Source: Bartonella callosciuri (GTDB lineage: Bacteria; Pseudomonadota; Alphaproteobacteria; Rhizobiales; Rhizobiaceae). From it: a stretch of DNA of 64,000 nucleotides. The DNA lies in assembly GCF_014203215.1 (NCBI RefSeq), contig NZ_JACHIM010000002.1, positions 180,541 through 244,540 on the forward strand. The letters run 5' to 3'. Made by a program: the position numbers and the translations under genes. Positions 40,454 to 50,426 of the stretch are shown in pieces. Positions within the stretch are counted from its first letter, which is position 1; each line of letters starts with the position of its first letter. The notes under the pieces were generated by a model that did no database searches, was not told the DNA's origin, and was given only the letters and a program-made list of their open reading frames with translations.

Positions 40454-40981
40454 ATGGCTCATCAATGCTTTAATCAGGCAAAAGCGGTGCTTGAATTTCG
40501 GTTAGATCCGTGCCATTTGCCACAAACAACAACATATTTCTCATCCAAAACGGGCGATCAAATCGTTTGTTCGTTAAGTGAGCGCGGTGTTTTTTTTAAA
40601 ACGGAGACTCTCTCAAGTTTATCACATTTAATGCCGCCTTATCATTTCAAAGGAATTGCAGCACGTACTGTAAAAACGCGCTCAGGAGAGAGAGCTGTTG
40701 CATTAGAACTTTTGCATGCAGATGAAGAAGCTTGTATCCCGCTTTTAGTTTCTAGAGACTTAAATAATGTTCTTTTAGATTGGCGATTATGGGCGGATAC
40801 TTATGACCTTCCTATGCTTATGATTAATGAAGATAACCGCCTTATGGTTGTCAAAGATCGTTCTGATCTACGTCGATTTTTTTGTACAACACTGCATTCT
40901 AAACAAAAGCGCTTTTCACTTCGTTATAGCAATCCATTGGGTTTGCGTTTGATTATCGCGAATCGAATTACGCTACAGTAA
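40454..40981 (+). CDS. DUF6101-type conserved alphaproteobacterial protein
   Basis: The 175-residue soluble protein has no signal or membrane segment. The pattern of a central YHFKGIAARTV segment, RAVALELLHADEEACIPLLVS, WRLWADTYDLPMLMI and a basic C-terminal end fits the rhizobial DUF6101 family as I recall it. Function is unknown. It lies 150 bp after the FAD oxidase gene and converges on purD across an 850-bp gap that contains a purD remnant. Confidence 0.7.
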   Translation: MAHQCFNQAKAVLEFRLDPCHLPQTTTYFSSKTGDQIVCSLSERGVFFKTETLSSLSHLMPPYHFKGIAARTVKTRSGERAVALELLHADEEACIPLLVSRDLNNVLLDWRLWADTYDLPMLMINEDNRLMVVKDRSDLRRFFCTTLHSKQKRFSLRYSNPLGLRLIIANRITLQ

Positions 40982-41318
40982 GTAGTATTGAGGTACATTC
41001 ATTTTTTTGCTATTGCACTACTATGTGCGTTTATTTTTGCTATATTTTGCACTTTATTGACTATAAATGAAAGCTTTGTTAGCTCTCAATACTGCTACAG
41101 TTTTTGCCTTTAATCAGTTCATAAGAGGCATTTTTTAGTCTTTTTAAAAAGGATTTTATTTGCTTGTTGATTTTGCTTATGAGATGCAAGTAGGTGGTTT
41201 TTACTAATTTATCACAAACAGGATTGAAATGAGAGAGTCTTACTATATTCGGGACTCTCATTGGATATGCGAAACGATGAATTATTTTTAATAAATTAAT
41301 GTATTATCTCTGTTTAAC

Positions 41319-41527
41319 AATAGTGCATTTGCAGTAGGAGACGATTGACATTAGATACTTCTTCTATTGTTGTTATAACAACAATGCTTTTTTCCGAGGT
41401 AGCTAAATTTCCAACTTTAATGACAATAGGAATAACTTATAAATAAATCGAGTCTTTATTATTAAAGCATTGGTAAGTCATAGTAGGCAAAATTTTATGC
41501 TTTTCTTTAGGCAAAGATCATGACAGT
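41319..41527 (-). pseudogene. Decayed partial copy of purD downstream of purD
   Basis: This stretch is collinear with the purD interior at about 42578-42790, same orientation. Exact shared blocks include an 18-mer ATTAAAGCATTGGTAAGT (41461-41478 and 42733-42750) and CTTTAATGACAAT (41415-41427 and 42675-42687). A diverged but aligned TTGTTGTT…ACAACAATGC block and a TGCATTT…CATTA…CTTC block extend the match upstream. No frame survives. It is therefore an old partial tandem copy, beginning about 300 bp past the purD stop. The boundaries are approximate. Confidence 0.85.
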
Positions 41528-41829
41528 AGGCGATACTTGTTTTCAAGTTTGGATAAAAAACTTATTTGTGAAAAGAAGTAAGCAAGTGAATTTTAGTGGG
41601 CACAGCAATAAGATAATTATGGGGGTGTGATCACAGTTTCATACTCAGGCAACTTTCTTATTTTTTGTTTTGTGATGGATATGAATAGCGCATTTGTAGT
41701 GTTTTATTTTTCAGCGGAAAATCAGATATTCTTCTCCAAAATTATTAGCGTATCGAGAACAGTGAACAAAATTATGCATCATGCTATTAAAATCTATTAT
41801 AAAATTGTGAAAACTAAGCTACAAAAAAT

Positions 41830-43104
41830 TTAGCTTTCTCGCGCAATAGCGCGCCATCCAATATCGCGGCGAACAAAGCCATCTGGCCAATCAATACAAT
41901 CGACAGCTTCATAGGCACGTTTTTGTGCTTGGGTAATGGTTTCTCCTGTCGCTGTTATATTTAAAACGCGTCCACCATTAGCAATGAGTTCTCCATTGCG
42001 TAATGCTATACCAGCTTGAAAAACTTTGACATCAGGGAAAGTATTGACCTTATCGAGGTTGCGGATAACAGTACCTTTTTGGGGAGAATCCGGGTAACCT
42101 TTGGCAGCCATAACGACAGTCAAAGCAGTTTTTTCAGACCATTTAAGGTGTTTTTGTTTCAGATTTCCTTGAGCAGCGGCAAGAAGAAGTGGCAGAATGT
42201 CTTCCTGTAAGCGCATCATTAAAACTTGACATTCAGGATCACCAAATCGCACATTAAATTCAATTAATTCAGGTCCTTTTTGCGTTATCATCAATCCGAC
42301 GAAGAGAATACCTTTAAAGGGAGCTCCCATTGCGTTCATACTGCGTAGAGCTGGTTCAACAATTTCTTTGAGGGTACGATTAATCATTTCTTCGGTCATG
42401 ATAGGAGCAGGTGAATAGGCACCCATGCCGCCAGTGTTAGCTCCAGTATCACCGTCACCCACACGTTTATGATCTTGTGCTGATCCAAAGGGAAGGGCAA
42501 CTTTACCATCACAAAGACAGAAAAAGCTTGCTTCTTCCCCTTCAAGAAAGGATTCTACAACAATTTTTTCTTTTGCATTGCTTGATGCATTTTTGAAGCA
42601 GGCCTCAACTGCATTAAATGCTTCTTCTCTTGTTGTTGCGACCACAACGCCTTTACCAGCCGCTAAACCATCGGCTTTAATGACAATGGGAACACCTTGT
42701 TGACGAATGTATTCTTTGGCTTTTTCAGCATCATTAAAGCATTGGTAAGTTCCTGTGGGAATGTTATTCTTATAGCATAGATCTTTTGTGAAAGCTTTTG
42801 AACCTTCTAGCTGAGCCGCTTTTTGAGTTGGTCCAAATACACAGATATGAGCATTGTTAAGAGAGTCTGTTATACCTGCAACGAGTGGTGCTTCTGGTCC
42901 AACAACTACAAGATCAATAGAGTGTGCTTTACAAAAATCAATGACAAGAGTATGGTCATTAATGTCTAAATCAATATTTTCACCAAATTCTATGGTTGCA
43001 GGATTTCCGGGAGCGCAATATAATTTTTTTAGCAGTGGTGATGCTGCTATTTTCCATGCTAAAGCATGTTCTCGTCCACCTGAGCCGATAAGAAGAACGT
43101 TCAT
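41830..43104 (-). CDS. purD: Phosphoribosylamine-glycine ligase (GARS)
   Basis: PurD catalyses the second step of de novo purine synthesis in the cytosol. It is an ATP-grasp enzyme of 424 residues. It begins [18 protein letters not shown] and contains [13 protein letters not shown], the ATP-grasp core around [15 protein letters not shown], and [18 protein letters not shown]. The ATG at 43104 is preceded by AGGAG. It is divergent from ubiA. A decayed copy of its middle lies just downstream. Confidence 0.97.
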   Translation of the reverse strand: MNVLLIGSGGREHALAWKIAASPLLKKLYCAPGNPATIEFGENIDLDINDHTLVIDFCKAHSIDLVVVGPEAPLVAGITDSLNNAHICVFGPTQKAAQLEGSKAFTKDLCYKNNIPTGTYQCFNDAEKAKEYIRQQGVPIVIKADGLAAGKGVVVATTREEAFNAVEACFKNASSNAKEKIVVESFLEGEEASFFCLCDGKVALPFGSAQDHKRVGDGDTGANTGGMGAYSPAPIMTEEMINRTLKEIVEPALRSMNAMGAPFKGILFVGLMITQKGPELIEFNVRFGDPECQVLMMRLQEDILPLLLAAAQGNLKQKHLKWSEKTALTVVMAAKGYPDSPQKGTVIRNLDKVNTFPDVKVFQAGIALRNGELIANGGRVLNITATGETITQAQKRAYEAVDCIDWPDGFVRRDIGWRAIARES

Positions 43105-43195
43105 TACTTACTCCTATTACAGAAGATGATTCATACAGTCTTCTTGTCATAAGAATGAAATGTCTCTATCGCAAGATTAAAAGTGAAACCACTTG

Positions 43196-44200
43196 ATGAA
43201 AAAGAATAAAAATAGTGCACATATTCAATCCTGTGAAAGGCAGGGAAGGGTTGTGGATGCATCTTCCAAACAATGGGTCTACCGGTTTCTTCCCCCTTCT
43301 TTGTGGTTTTATGCTCAATTGGCACGTTGGGACCGACCTATCGGATGGCAATTGTTGATGTGGCCTTGTTTCTGGTCAACAACAATGGCTTTTCTTTCTT
43401 ACGAAATGGACCAATTGCCTCTTTTATCAACGTTATTCCATTGGCTCTGGTATCTCTTTCTTTTTCTTCTAGGTTCTATAGCTATGCGAGGTGCAGGGTG
43501 CACTTGGAACGATCTTATTGACCATAAAATTGATTCTCAGGTGGAGAGAACACGTTCTCGTCCATTGCCAACAGGCCATGTAAGTCGGTTTCAAGCAAAG
43601 GTTTTTATATTAGTGCAATGCTTGGTTGGTTTAGGCGTTTTATCGCAATTTAATAAATACAGTTTTTTTCTAGGTATTTCGTCATTGGTAGCAGTTGCCC
43701 TCTATCCTTTTATGAAACGGGTAACATATTGGCCACAGTTTTTTTTAGGTATTGCATTTAATTGGGGAGCATTAATGGGATGGGCAGTTGTGTATGGAAG
43801 TCTGAGTTGGGCACCGATTTTGCTTTATGGAGGATCTATTTTGTGGACCATCGGATATGATACAATTTACGCACATCAAGATAAAGAGGATGACGCTACA
43901 GTTGGCGTAGGTTCTACAGCGCTTCTCTTTGGTAAAGGCACCAAGCGAGCTTTAGTATTTTTATATAGTGGTTTTGTGGTGTTTGTCAGCTCAGCATTTT
44001 ATTTGGCAAAGGTTCCTATGCTTAGTTTTTTTGGGATTCTAGTCGCAAGTATCCATATGTTTATACAAATTAAAGTCATTGATATAGATGACAGTTCACA
44101 ATGCCTAAAGCTTTTCAAATCGAATTCGTTTATTGGTCTTGTGGTTTTTGCTGGTTTGGTATGTGGCGGTGTATGGATGATAGTTTATCCTACTGTTTAA
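43196..44200 (+). CDS. ubiA: 4-hydroxybenzoate polyprenyltransferase
   Basis: UbiA joins the polyprenyl chain to 4-hydroxybenzoate at the inner membrane in ubiquinone synthesis. The 334-residue protein has seven to nine membrane helices. The two Asp-rich motifs are NDLIDHKIDSQVERTRSRPLPTG and YDTIYAHQDKEDD. An extra N-terminal tail of about 50 residues precedes the first family block (ARWDRPIGW). The ATG at 43196 directly follows an in-frame TTG and no good ribosome site is evident, so the start is provisional. Confidence 0.93.
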   Translation: MKKNKNSAHIQSCERQGRVVDASSKQWVYRFLPPSLWFYAQLARWDRPIGWQLLMWPCFWSTTMAFLSYEMDQLPLLSTLFHWLWYLFLFLLGSIAMRGAGCTWNDLIDHKIDSQVERTRSRPLPTGHVSRFQAKVFILVQCLVGLGVLSQFNKYSFFLGISSLVAVALYPFMKRVTYWPQFFLGIAFNWGALMGWAVVYGSLSWAPILLYGGSILWTIGYDTIYAHQDKEDDATVGVGSTALLFGKGTKRALVFLYSGFVVFVSSAFYLAKVPMLSFFGILVASIHMFIQIKVIDIDDSSQCLKLFKSNSFIGLVVFAGLVCGGVWMIVYPTV

Positions 44201-44234
44201 CAAAAAGTTAAAAATAAAATCATGTGTTATGTAT

Positions 44235-44400
44235 GTGATCCTGAAAGGGCCATGTGCTGTGTGATTTTGGAAAAGAAGAAAATAAAAGCCTAAGGATGCT
44301 TTTATTGAATTTAAAACTTTTCTTCCTTTGCAACTTTTATAGTCCGTTTGCATTTTACGTTTAAGCTTTTTTATTTCGGCTTTAGAGCTTTTTCTCATGC
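44235..44400 (-). pseudogene. Decayed partial copy of pdxH downstream of pdxH
   Basis: Positions 44289-44308 match 45153-45172 of pdxH at 19 of 20 bases (CCTAAGGATGCTTT.ATTGA), and similarity extends on both sides. Translated on the minus strand the remnant reads YKSCKGRKVLNSIKASLGF, against [19 protein letters not shown] in PdxH. The frame is open here only by chance and has lost the catalytic surroundings. Same orientation as pdxH, 400 bp past its stop. The ends are approximate. Confidence 0.88.
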
Positions 44401-44791
44401 AAAGTTGCAGGCGTGCCGAACTTTACCTATTTCTAGGATAAGCTGAAAAAGATTTTCGTTAGAACATTTAACTCAACAACTTTTTCTTTAATTTAAATTG
44501 CTTACATATATTTACGTCACGATGATCAAAATACGTAAGGTCATTTTATCGTGTTACGCTCTATTTTAACATTGCTTATCAACTTATTGGGTTTCTGTTA
44601 AATAAAGTTTTTCTTTTATGAGCTTGTGACTGTAACCTTTTTAAAGCGGTACAGCAGGCAAAAGATTGCTATCAATCAAGTTTCACAGTGAAGATGTAAT
44701 TCTCTCATTTAAAGGGGAATCAATGAGTTATTTTTAGTTTTGGAAAGAGTTTTTTAATCATCATAAAGATGCAATCTTCATGCTTAAAAGA

Positions 44792-45415
44792 TTAGGGATA
44801 AAGTTTTTGCTTTTGCCAATTACTCTGTTCAACGGAGTCGCGTGTAAAGAGCAGACGGTCATGTAAACGAAACGGGCGATCACGCCAGAATTCGATAGAA
44901 AGGGGTTTAACGCGAAAACCGGACCAATAAGGTGGGCGTGGGATATTGCCTAGTGCATAACGTGTAGTATATTCAGCAATTGCCTTTTCGAGGGCAAAAC
45001 GATTTTCCAGTGGTTGAGACTGTTTAGATGCCCATGCACCAATTTGACTACCGCGTGGTCGTGATTGGAAATACGCATCTGCTTCTTGAGCACTAACTTT
45101 TTCAACTATTCCGCGGATTCTAACTTGGCGGTGAAGCGATTTCCAATGAAAACCTAAGGATGCTTTCATTGATTTTAAAATTTCTTGTCCTTTGCGGCTT
45201 TCATAATTGGTATAAAAGACGAAACCTTGAGAACTATAATCCTTGAGAAGAACCATACGAACATTAGGCAAGCCTGTTTCATCAACTGTTGCTAATGCCA
45301 TAGCATTAGGATCGTTTATTTCACTCACTGCTGCTTCTTCAAGCCACTTTGCGAAAAGCTCAAAAGGTTTTTGCATTTGCATAAAATCATTGTCGGTTTG
45401 TCGTTTATTGCTCAT
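44792..45415 (-). CDS. pdxH: Pyridoxamine/pyridoxine 5'-phosphate oxidase
   Basis: PdxH uses FMN to make pyridoxal phosphate. The 207-residue length is normal. Visible features are [38 protein letters not shown] (FMN-binding split barrel), [18 protein letters not shown], and the C-terminal [16 protein letters not shown] with WQKQKLYP, all family-typical. It converges with ubiA across a gap that holds a partial pdxH copy. Confidence 0.97.
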   Translation of the reverse strand: MSNKRQTDNDFMQMQKPFELFAKWLEEAAVSEINDPNAMALATVDETGLPNVRMVLLKDYSSQGFVFYTNYESRKGQEILKSMKASLGFHWKSLHRQVRIRGIVEKVSAQEADAYFQSRPRGSQIGAWASKQSQPLENRFALEKAIAEYTTRYALGNIPRPPYWSGFRVKPLSIEFWRDRPFRLHDRLLFTRDSVEQSNWQKQKLYP

Positions 45416-45740
45416 AGTATCTCCGAGGATCAGTGAGTATGAGTGGGAAGCTCTTTATTTACTTTGCTATCAAGAAATAAAGCGTTGTTTTTTCTTATTT
45501 CAAAAAGCTAACGTCATCATATCTCTCAATTTATGGTATTTTAATCATCTTTGTTTTTAGAATAGAATGCAATGCGCTATTATTAAATAAAATATCTCTT
45601 TTATCTGGTATTTTAATTTCTTTATAGACATATAAAGAAAGGAAAGGTCATTCTTTAGAAGAGATTGATGGGGCTTTCAGGAATATTGGATGACATATCA
45701 GTTGATATTTTGAAAACAAAAAAATTGAAAAGAGGGCAAT

Positions 45741-46643
45741 ATGCGTGATCCGTACGCAATTCTGGGTGTGGCACGTACCGCAAAACCGCAAGAGATTAAA
45801 TCGGCATTTAGAAGATTAGCAAAGAAGTATCATCCAGATCACAATATGGATGATACAAAGGCTAAAGAGAAGTTTTCTGAAATTAATCAAGCTTATGAAA
45901 TTATAGGTGATAAAGACAAAAGGGCACAATTTGACCGTGGTGAAATTGATATGGAAGGAAAACCACTTTATCAAGCCTATGGTGCGGGTGAAAATTTTAG
46001 CAATAGTCGCAATCCTTTTTCAGGAAGAGCGAAGGGATTTGATTTTGGTTCTTCAGGTGGTGCCGGCTTTGATGCAAGCGATATTTTTCGTGATCTGTTT
46101 GGGAGAGGAGGGGGCTTTTCAAATTCTACGCGGTTTAATCAACCTCAACAAGGGACGCATGTTCGTGCCAATCTTTCTATTACATTAGAGCAGATGGTTG
46201 GTGCAGAAAAGGTGGAAGCTATTTTTCCTAATGGAAAAAAGTTACAAATTAAGCTTCCAGATTATGTTGAAGATGGTCAAATCATTCGTTTAAAAGGCCA
46301 AGGAGAAGAGGTGGCTTATGGACAGGCAGGAGATGCGTTGGTCACCATTCAGATTCAAAAACATCCTCGTTTTCGGGTTGAAGGAAGGGCGCTTCATCTT
46401 GATCTACCTGTTTCCCTTAAACATGCTGTTCTAGGAGCAAAAGAAGAAGTTGAGACTTTAGAAGGGCGTGTGGTTTTAACTATTCCCGCTTGGTCAAGTT
46501 CTGATCGTGTTTTGCGATTGAAGGGAAAAGGACTTCGTTTAAAAAATGGCAAACGAGATGATCTTTATGTACATATCCGTATTATGTTGCCAGAAGATAG
46601 ACCTGCGGGATTAGAGCAATTTTTGCAAATGCAAAAAAGTTAA
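45741..46643 (+). CDS. DnaJ-like co-chaperone without zinc finger (CbpA/DjlA-like class)
   Basis: The 300-residue protein has an N-terminal J domain (residues 1-68) with the HPD tripeptide in [12 protein letters not shown] Gly/Phe-rich linker (about residues 80-135) and two DnaJ C-terminal substrate domains ([15 protein letters not shown] and later) follow. There is no CxxCxGxG zinc region, so it is a class B type J protein that stimulates DnaK. AAGAGGG precedes the ATG. fabI follows 127 bp downstream. Confidence 0.92.
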   Translation: MRDPYAILGVARTAKPQEIKSAFRRLAKKYHPDHNMDDTKAKEKFSEINQAYEIIGDKDKRAQFDRGEIDMEGKPLYQAYGAGENFSNSRNPFSGRAKGFDFGSSGGAGFDASDIFRDLFGRGGGFSNSTRFNQPQQGTHVRANLSITLEQMVGAEKVEAIFPNGKKLQIKLPDYVEDGQIIRLKGQGEEVAYGQAGDALVTIQIQKHPRFRVEGRALHLDLPVSLKHAVLGAKEEVETLEGRVVLTIPAWSSSDRVLRLKGKGLRLKNGKRDDLYVHIRIMLPEDRPAGLEQFLQMQKS

Positions 46644-46770
46644 CTTTTGTGTGATATAAAATAAAAGCGTAGTTTTTGTTTGACTTTAAACCAATTGCTT
46701 GAAGAAAAAGTTGACCTATGCCATAGGCAGGTAAATAATATTCATTTCAAGTAACAATGGGGCAGTGCTC

Positions 46771-47589
46771 ATGGCTAAGGGTAATAGTTTATTGTACGGC
46801 AAGCGTGGTTTAATTTTGGGGCTGGCCAATAATCGGTCTATCGCTTGGGGGATAGCTAAAGCAGCGAGTAGTGCAGGAGCAGAGCTTGCTTTTACCTATC
46901 AGGGTGAAGCGATGAAAAAGCGGGTTGAGCCTTTGGCTGAGGAAGTAAAAGGATTCGTTTGCGGTCATTGTGATGTTTCTGATAATGCATCTATTGATGC
47001 GGTTTTTAGAGCAATAGAGAAGAAATGGGGCAAACTCGATTTTTTAGTTCATGCTATTGGTTTTTCTAATAAAGACGAATTAAGCGGTCGTTATATTGAT
47101 ATTAGTGAATCGAATTTTATGATGACCATGAATATCTCCGTTTATTCCTTAACAGCTTTGGCGAAGCGTGCAGAGAAATTGATGTCGGATGGCGGTTCAA
47201 TTTTAACACTGAGCTATTATGGTGCAGAAAAGGTTGTTCCCAATTATAATATGATGGGAGTTGCAAAAGCAGCTCTTGAAGCAAGCGTAAAATATCTTGC
47301 AGTGGATTTGGGGCCTAAAGATATTCGTGTTAATGCGATATCTGCTGGACCAATCAAAACGTTAGCCGCTTCTGGTATTGGTGATTTCCGTTATATTTTA
47401 AAATGGAATGAGTATAATGCCCCTTTACGTCGTACAGTAACAATTGAAGAAGTGGGTGATTCTGCTCTTTATTTTCTTTCAGATTTGTCTCGTTCTGTTA
47501 CAGGAGAAGTGCATCATGTGGATTCAGGTTATAATATCATAGGCATGAAAGCGGTTGATGCGCCAGATATTTCCGTCGTTAAAGAATAA
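46771..47589 (+). CDS. fabI: Enoyl-ACP reductase (NADH), FabI
   Basis: FabI performs the last reduction in each fatty-acid elongation cycle. It is a 272-residue SDR-type protein with N-terminal GLANNRSIAWGIAKA, the catalytic region LSYYGAEKVVPNYNMMGVAKAALE (Tyr and Lys spaced as in FabI), and GDSALYFLSDLSRSVTGEVHHVDSGYN. The ATG at 46771 was chosen over GTG 46765 for family fit and a GGGG-rich ribosome site. It is followed by aroC in the same direction. Confidence 0.96.
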   Translation: MAKGNSLLYGKRGLILGLANNRSIAWGIAKAASSAGAELAFTYQGEAMKKRVEPLAEEVKGFVCGHCDVSDNASIDAVFRAIEKKWGKLDFLVHAIGFSNKDELSGRYIDISESNFMMTMNISVYSLTALAKRAEKLMSDGGSILTLSYYGAEKVVPNYNMMGVAKAALEASVKYLAVDLGPKDIRVNAISAGPIKTLAASGIGDFRYILKWNEYNAPLRRTVTIEEVGDSALYFLSDLSRSVTGEVHHVDSGYNIIGMKAVDAPDISVVKE

Positions 47590-47734
47590 AGTTTGTTTTA
47601 TAAAGCTTATATTCAACCACGGTGATTTGACCGATTTTAAAACAGCCAATGATATTTTGGGATAGAGGCTGTCTCTACACAACTCAACAGAGTCTGTGGT
47701 TGCCTATATTTGACGGAGAAACGGATCATTTTTC

Positions 47735-48823
47735 ATGTCGCATAATACATTTGGTCATTTGTTTCGTGTAACAACATGGGGTGAAAGCCATGGGCAAGCT
47801 CTTGGCTGCGTTATTGATGGTTGTCCTCCGGGGATTGTTTTTACTCTTGCAGACGTTCAAACTTATCTTGATAAGCGTAGACCAGGACAATCTCGATATA
47901 CAACACAGCGTAAAGAGTTGGATCAAGTAGAGGTCCTTTCAGGGATTATTGTTCGTGATGATGGGACAACATTGGTGACAACGGGAACACCAATTTCTCT
48001 CTTGATTCGAAATATGGATCAACGTTCTAAGGATTATGGTTCCATTGCCCATCAGTATCGTCCTGGTCATGCAGATTATACTTATGATGTTAAATATGGC
48101 ATCCGTGATTTTCGAGGTGGTGGACGTGCTTCAGCGCGTGAAACGGCAGCACGGGTTGCGGCAGGCGCTGTTGCTCGTCGGATTGTTCCTGGTTTGATTG
48201 TACGGGGCGCTGTTATAGCAATTGGTCCCCATACGATTAACCGCGATCGTTGGAACTGGTCAGAGGTTGATAATAATCCTTTTTTTACGCCTGATGCACA
48301 GATGGTACAGGTTTTTAGTGATTATATCGATAAAGTCCGTAAAGATGGCTCATCTGTTGGTGCTGTTGTCGAGATTGTCGCAGAAAATGTCCCGGTAGGT
48401 TTAGGAGCACCTATTTATGCAAAGCTTGATCAGGATATTGCATCATTACTCATGTCGATTAATGCAGTGAAGGGTGTCGAAATAGGTGATGGTTTTGCAG
48501 CAGCCCGCCTAACAGGAGAAGAAAATACAGATGAAATGCGAATGGGAAGTGATGGAAAACCCCTCTTTTTATCCAATCACGCAGGCGGTATTTTAGGCGG
48601 AATATCGAGTGGGCAGCCAATAGTCGCACGTTTTGCTGTAAAGCCTACTTCATCAATTTTAACACCTCGTCGTTCGATTGATGTTGATGGGAATGATGTA
48701 AACGTTGTAACGAAAGGACGTCATGATCCCTGTGTTGGGATTCGTGCTGTTCCTGTTGGTGAGGCGATGGTCGCTTGTGCCATTGCTGATCATTATCTAA
48801 GGCATCGTGGTCAGGTTGGGTAA
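47735..48823 (+). CDS. aroC: Chorismate synthase
   Basis: AroC makes chorismate from EPSP with reduced FMN, the end of the shikimate trunk. The 362-residue protein has [57 protein letters not shown] and [37 protein letters not shown] stretch lies before the ATG. ribB follows after 15 bp, a rhizobial pairing. Confidence 0.97.
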   Translation: MSHNTFGHLFRVTTWGESHGQALGCVIDGCPPGIVFTLADVQTYLDKRRPGQSRYTTQRKELDQVEVLSGIIVRDDGTTLVTTGTPISLLIRNMDQRSKDYGSIAHQYRPGHADYTYDVKYGIRDFRGGGRASARETAARVAAGAVARRIVPGLIVRGAVIAIGPHTINRDRWNWSEVDNNPFFTPDAQMVQVFSDYIDKVRKDGSSVGAVVEIVAENVPVGLGAPIYAKLDQDIASLLMSINAVKGVEIGDGFAAARLTGEENTDEMRMGSDGKPLFLSNHAGGILGGISSGQPIVARFAVKPTSSILTPRRSIDVDGNDVNVVTKGRHDPCVGIRAVPVGEAMVACAIADHYLRHRGQVG

Positions 48824-48838
48824 TTCGAAAGGTGGGTA

Positions 48839-49945
48839 ATGGCGTACGACGAAAAAAAAATTGTTTCTGTACTTCGTGCTTTTGAACGCGGTGAGATTAT
48901 TGTGGTTACCGATGATGATGACCGTGAAAATGAAGGTGATTTAATTGTTGCTGCTGTACATTGTACCGAAGAAAAGATGGCATTTATCATTCGTCATACA
49001 ACGGGTATTGTTTGTGCTCCTATGGCAAAGGAAGAAGCTGAGCGATTTCATCTTGTTCCTATGGTGTCAGATAATAACTCCGCGCATCGTACCCAATTTA
49101 CTGTTACTGTTGATTTTAAACATGGAACAACAACGGGGATTTCAGCGCACGATCGTACATTAGCAGTGCGTAATCTTGCGAATTCAAATGCTGGTCCGAA
49201 CGATTTTATTCGTCCAGGACATATTTTTCCTTTGATTGCGAATGAAGGGGGAGTCCTTATGCGTTCAGGCCATACGGAGGCAGCTGTTGATTTATGTAAA
49301 TTGGTTGGTTTACCGCCAGTTGGTGTTATCGGTGAGTTGGTCAATGATGATGGGACCGTTAAACACGGAGATGAAATTACAAAGTTTGCACGAGATCATC
49401 AATTGCATAGAATAACGGTTGCAGATTTGATTGCTTATCGCCAACGTAGAGAAATCCTGATCAGGTGTGTTGGAGAAATGCCTCTTGAAACTTCGGTAGG
49501 ATCAACTTTTGTTAAAAGTTATCAACTTCCTTGGGAAGCTGTGCAGCATATTGCAATCATTTTTGGTGATATTTCTGATGGTGAGAATATTCCTGTATGT
49601 TTGCATCATGAAAATATTTTGAGTGGTATTTTTGAGCAATCTTCAGATGTTACACTTATCATGCAGCGTATGATGGAAAAAGAAAAACGTGGTGTGTTTG
49701 TTTATTTGCGTGAAGAGTCTGTTGGTATACAATCAGCTATAGGCACTCAGGAGATGGTGAGAGAAGGTTTAGAAAATCATGTGCAGGCAATTAAACGCGA
49801 AGAAGAATGGCGTCAAATTGGTTTAGGATCACAAATTTTGAGACATTTGGGAATTCGTTCTGTTATTGTGTATGCTCCTAAGGAGCATTATTGTGTAGGT
49901 TTAGAGAGTTTCGGGATTCGTATATCCAGAACAGATACTTTGTGA
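48839..49945 (+). CDS. ribB: DHBP synthase with degenerate GTP cyclohydrolase II domain (RibBX type)
   Basis: The N-terminal half (about residues 1-200) is a 3,4-dihydroxy-2-butanone-4-phosphate synthase with [11 protein letters not shown] and [30 protein letters not shown]. The C-terminal half is GTP-cyclohydrolase-II-like in order, but the zinc-binding cysteines are absent: where GCH II has SECLTGD...RCDCG, this protein reads [16 protein letters not shown]. So the first riboflavin-pathway enzyme activity is probably DHBP synthase only, and GTP cyclohydrolase must be encoded elsewhere. AAAGGTGG precedes the ATG. Confidence 0.93.
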   Translation: MAYDEKKIVSVLRAFERGEIIVVTDDDDRENEGDLIVAAVHCTEEKMAFIIRHTTGIVCAPMAKEEAERFHLVPMVSDNNSAHRTQFTVTVDFKHGTTTGISAHDRTLAVRNLANSNAGPNDFIRPGHIFPLIANEGGVLMRSGHTEAAVDLCKLVGLPPVGVIGELVNDDGTVKHGDEITKFARDHQLHRITVADLIAYRQRREILIRCVGEMPLETSVGSTFVKSYQLPWEAVQHIAIIFGDISDGENIPVCLHHENILSGIFEQSSDVTLIMQRMMEKEKRGVFVYLREESVGIQSAIGTQEMVREGLENHVQAIKREEEWRQIGLGSQILRHLGIRSVIVYAPKEHYCVGLESFGIRISRTDTL

Positions 49946-49952
49946 GGATAAC

Positions 49953-50207
49953 ATGAAACAAGAAATAAAAAAGGAAGATATTCCCACGTTAAGTTTTGAA
50001 GAAGCACTTAAGCAGCTTGAAGTAATTGTCGAGAATCTAGAACGCGGCGATGTTCCTTTAGAACAGTCAATTGATATTTATGAGCGTGGTGAAGCTCTAA
50101 AAAAACACTGTGAAAAACTCTTGAAAGTAGCTGAAGCTAAAGTTGAAAAAATTCAGCTTTCAGAGGGAGGTTCTCCAGTAGGTGTAGAGCCTCTTGATTC
50201 TGAATAA
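49953..50207 (+). CDS. xseB: Exodeoxyribonuclease VII small subunit
   Basis: The 84-residue protein is the small subunit of the ExoVII complex. It contains the family core [45 protein letters not shown] (residues 12-56). AGGATAAC precedes the ATG. The spacing to ribB is 7 bp. It lies between ribB and dxs as in rhizobia. The large subunit (xseA) is not in the window. Confidence 0.95.
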   Translation: MKQEIKKEDIPTLSFEEALKQLEVIVENLERGDVPLEQSIDIYERGEALKKHCEKLLKVAEAKVEKIQLSEGGSPVGVEPLDSE

Positions 50208-50426
50208 TATTGCATAATTGGGGGGTATTTATTGCAAGAGGAGATGCGGTAATTTAAGGGAACGCTTTTATCGGTTTCTTTTGTGTGAAATAGATGAGGA
50301 AAATTATAAAGCATCACCAATAGAAAGCATTTTTCAGTAAAAAAATGAAAATTATAAATGGAAGATGGAAGGAGGCATATTCTTACCATTTCATTTTCTT
50401 GATGAGATAATATTAAGGAGTTTTTT

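Noticed and set aside
41627-41833. 68-codon plus-strand frame before purD
   Set aside because: AT-driven open frame without ribosome site or protein-like motifs, running into the purD 3' end.
44105-44398. 97-codon minus-strand frame as a new gene
   Set aside because: Its middle is a decayed copy of pdxH and its upstream end overlaps ubiA. It is therefore treated as a pseudogene fragment.
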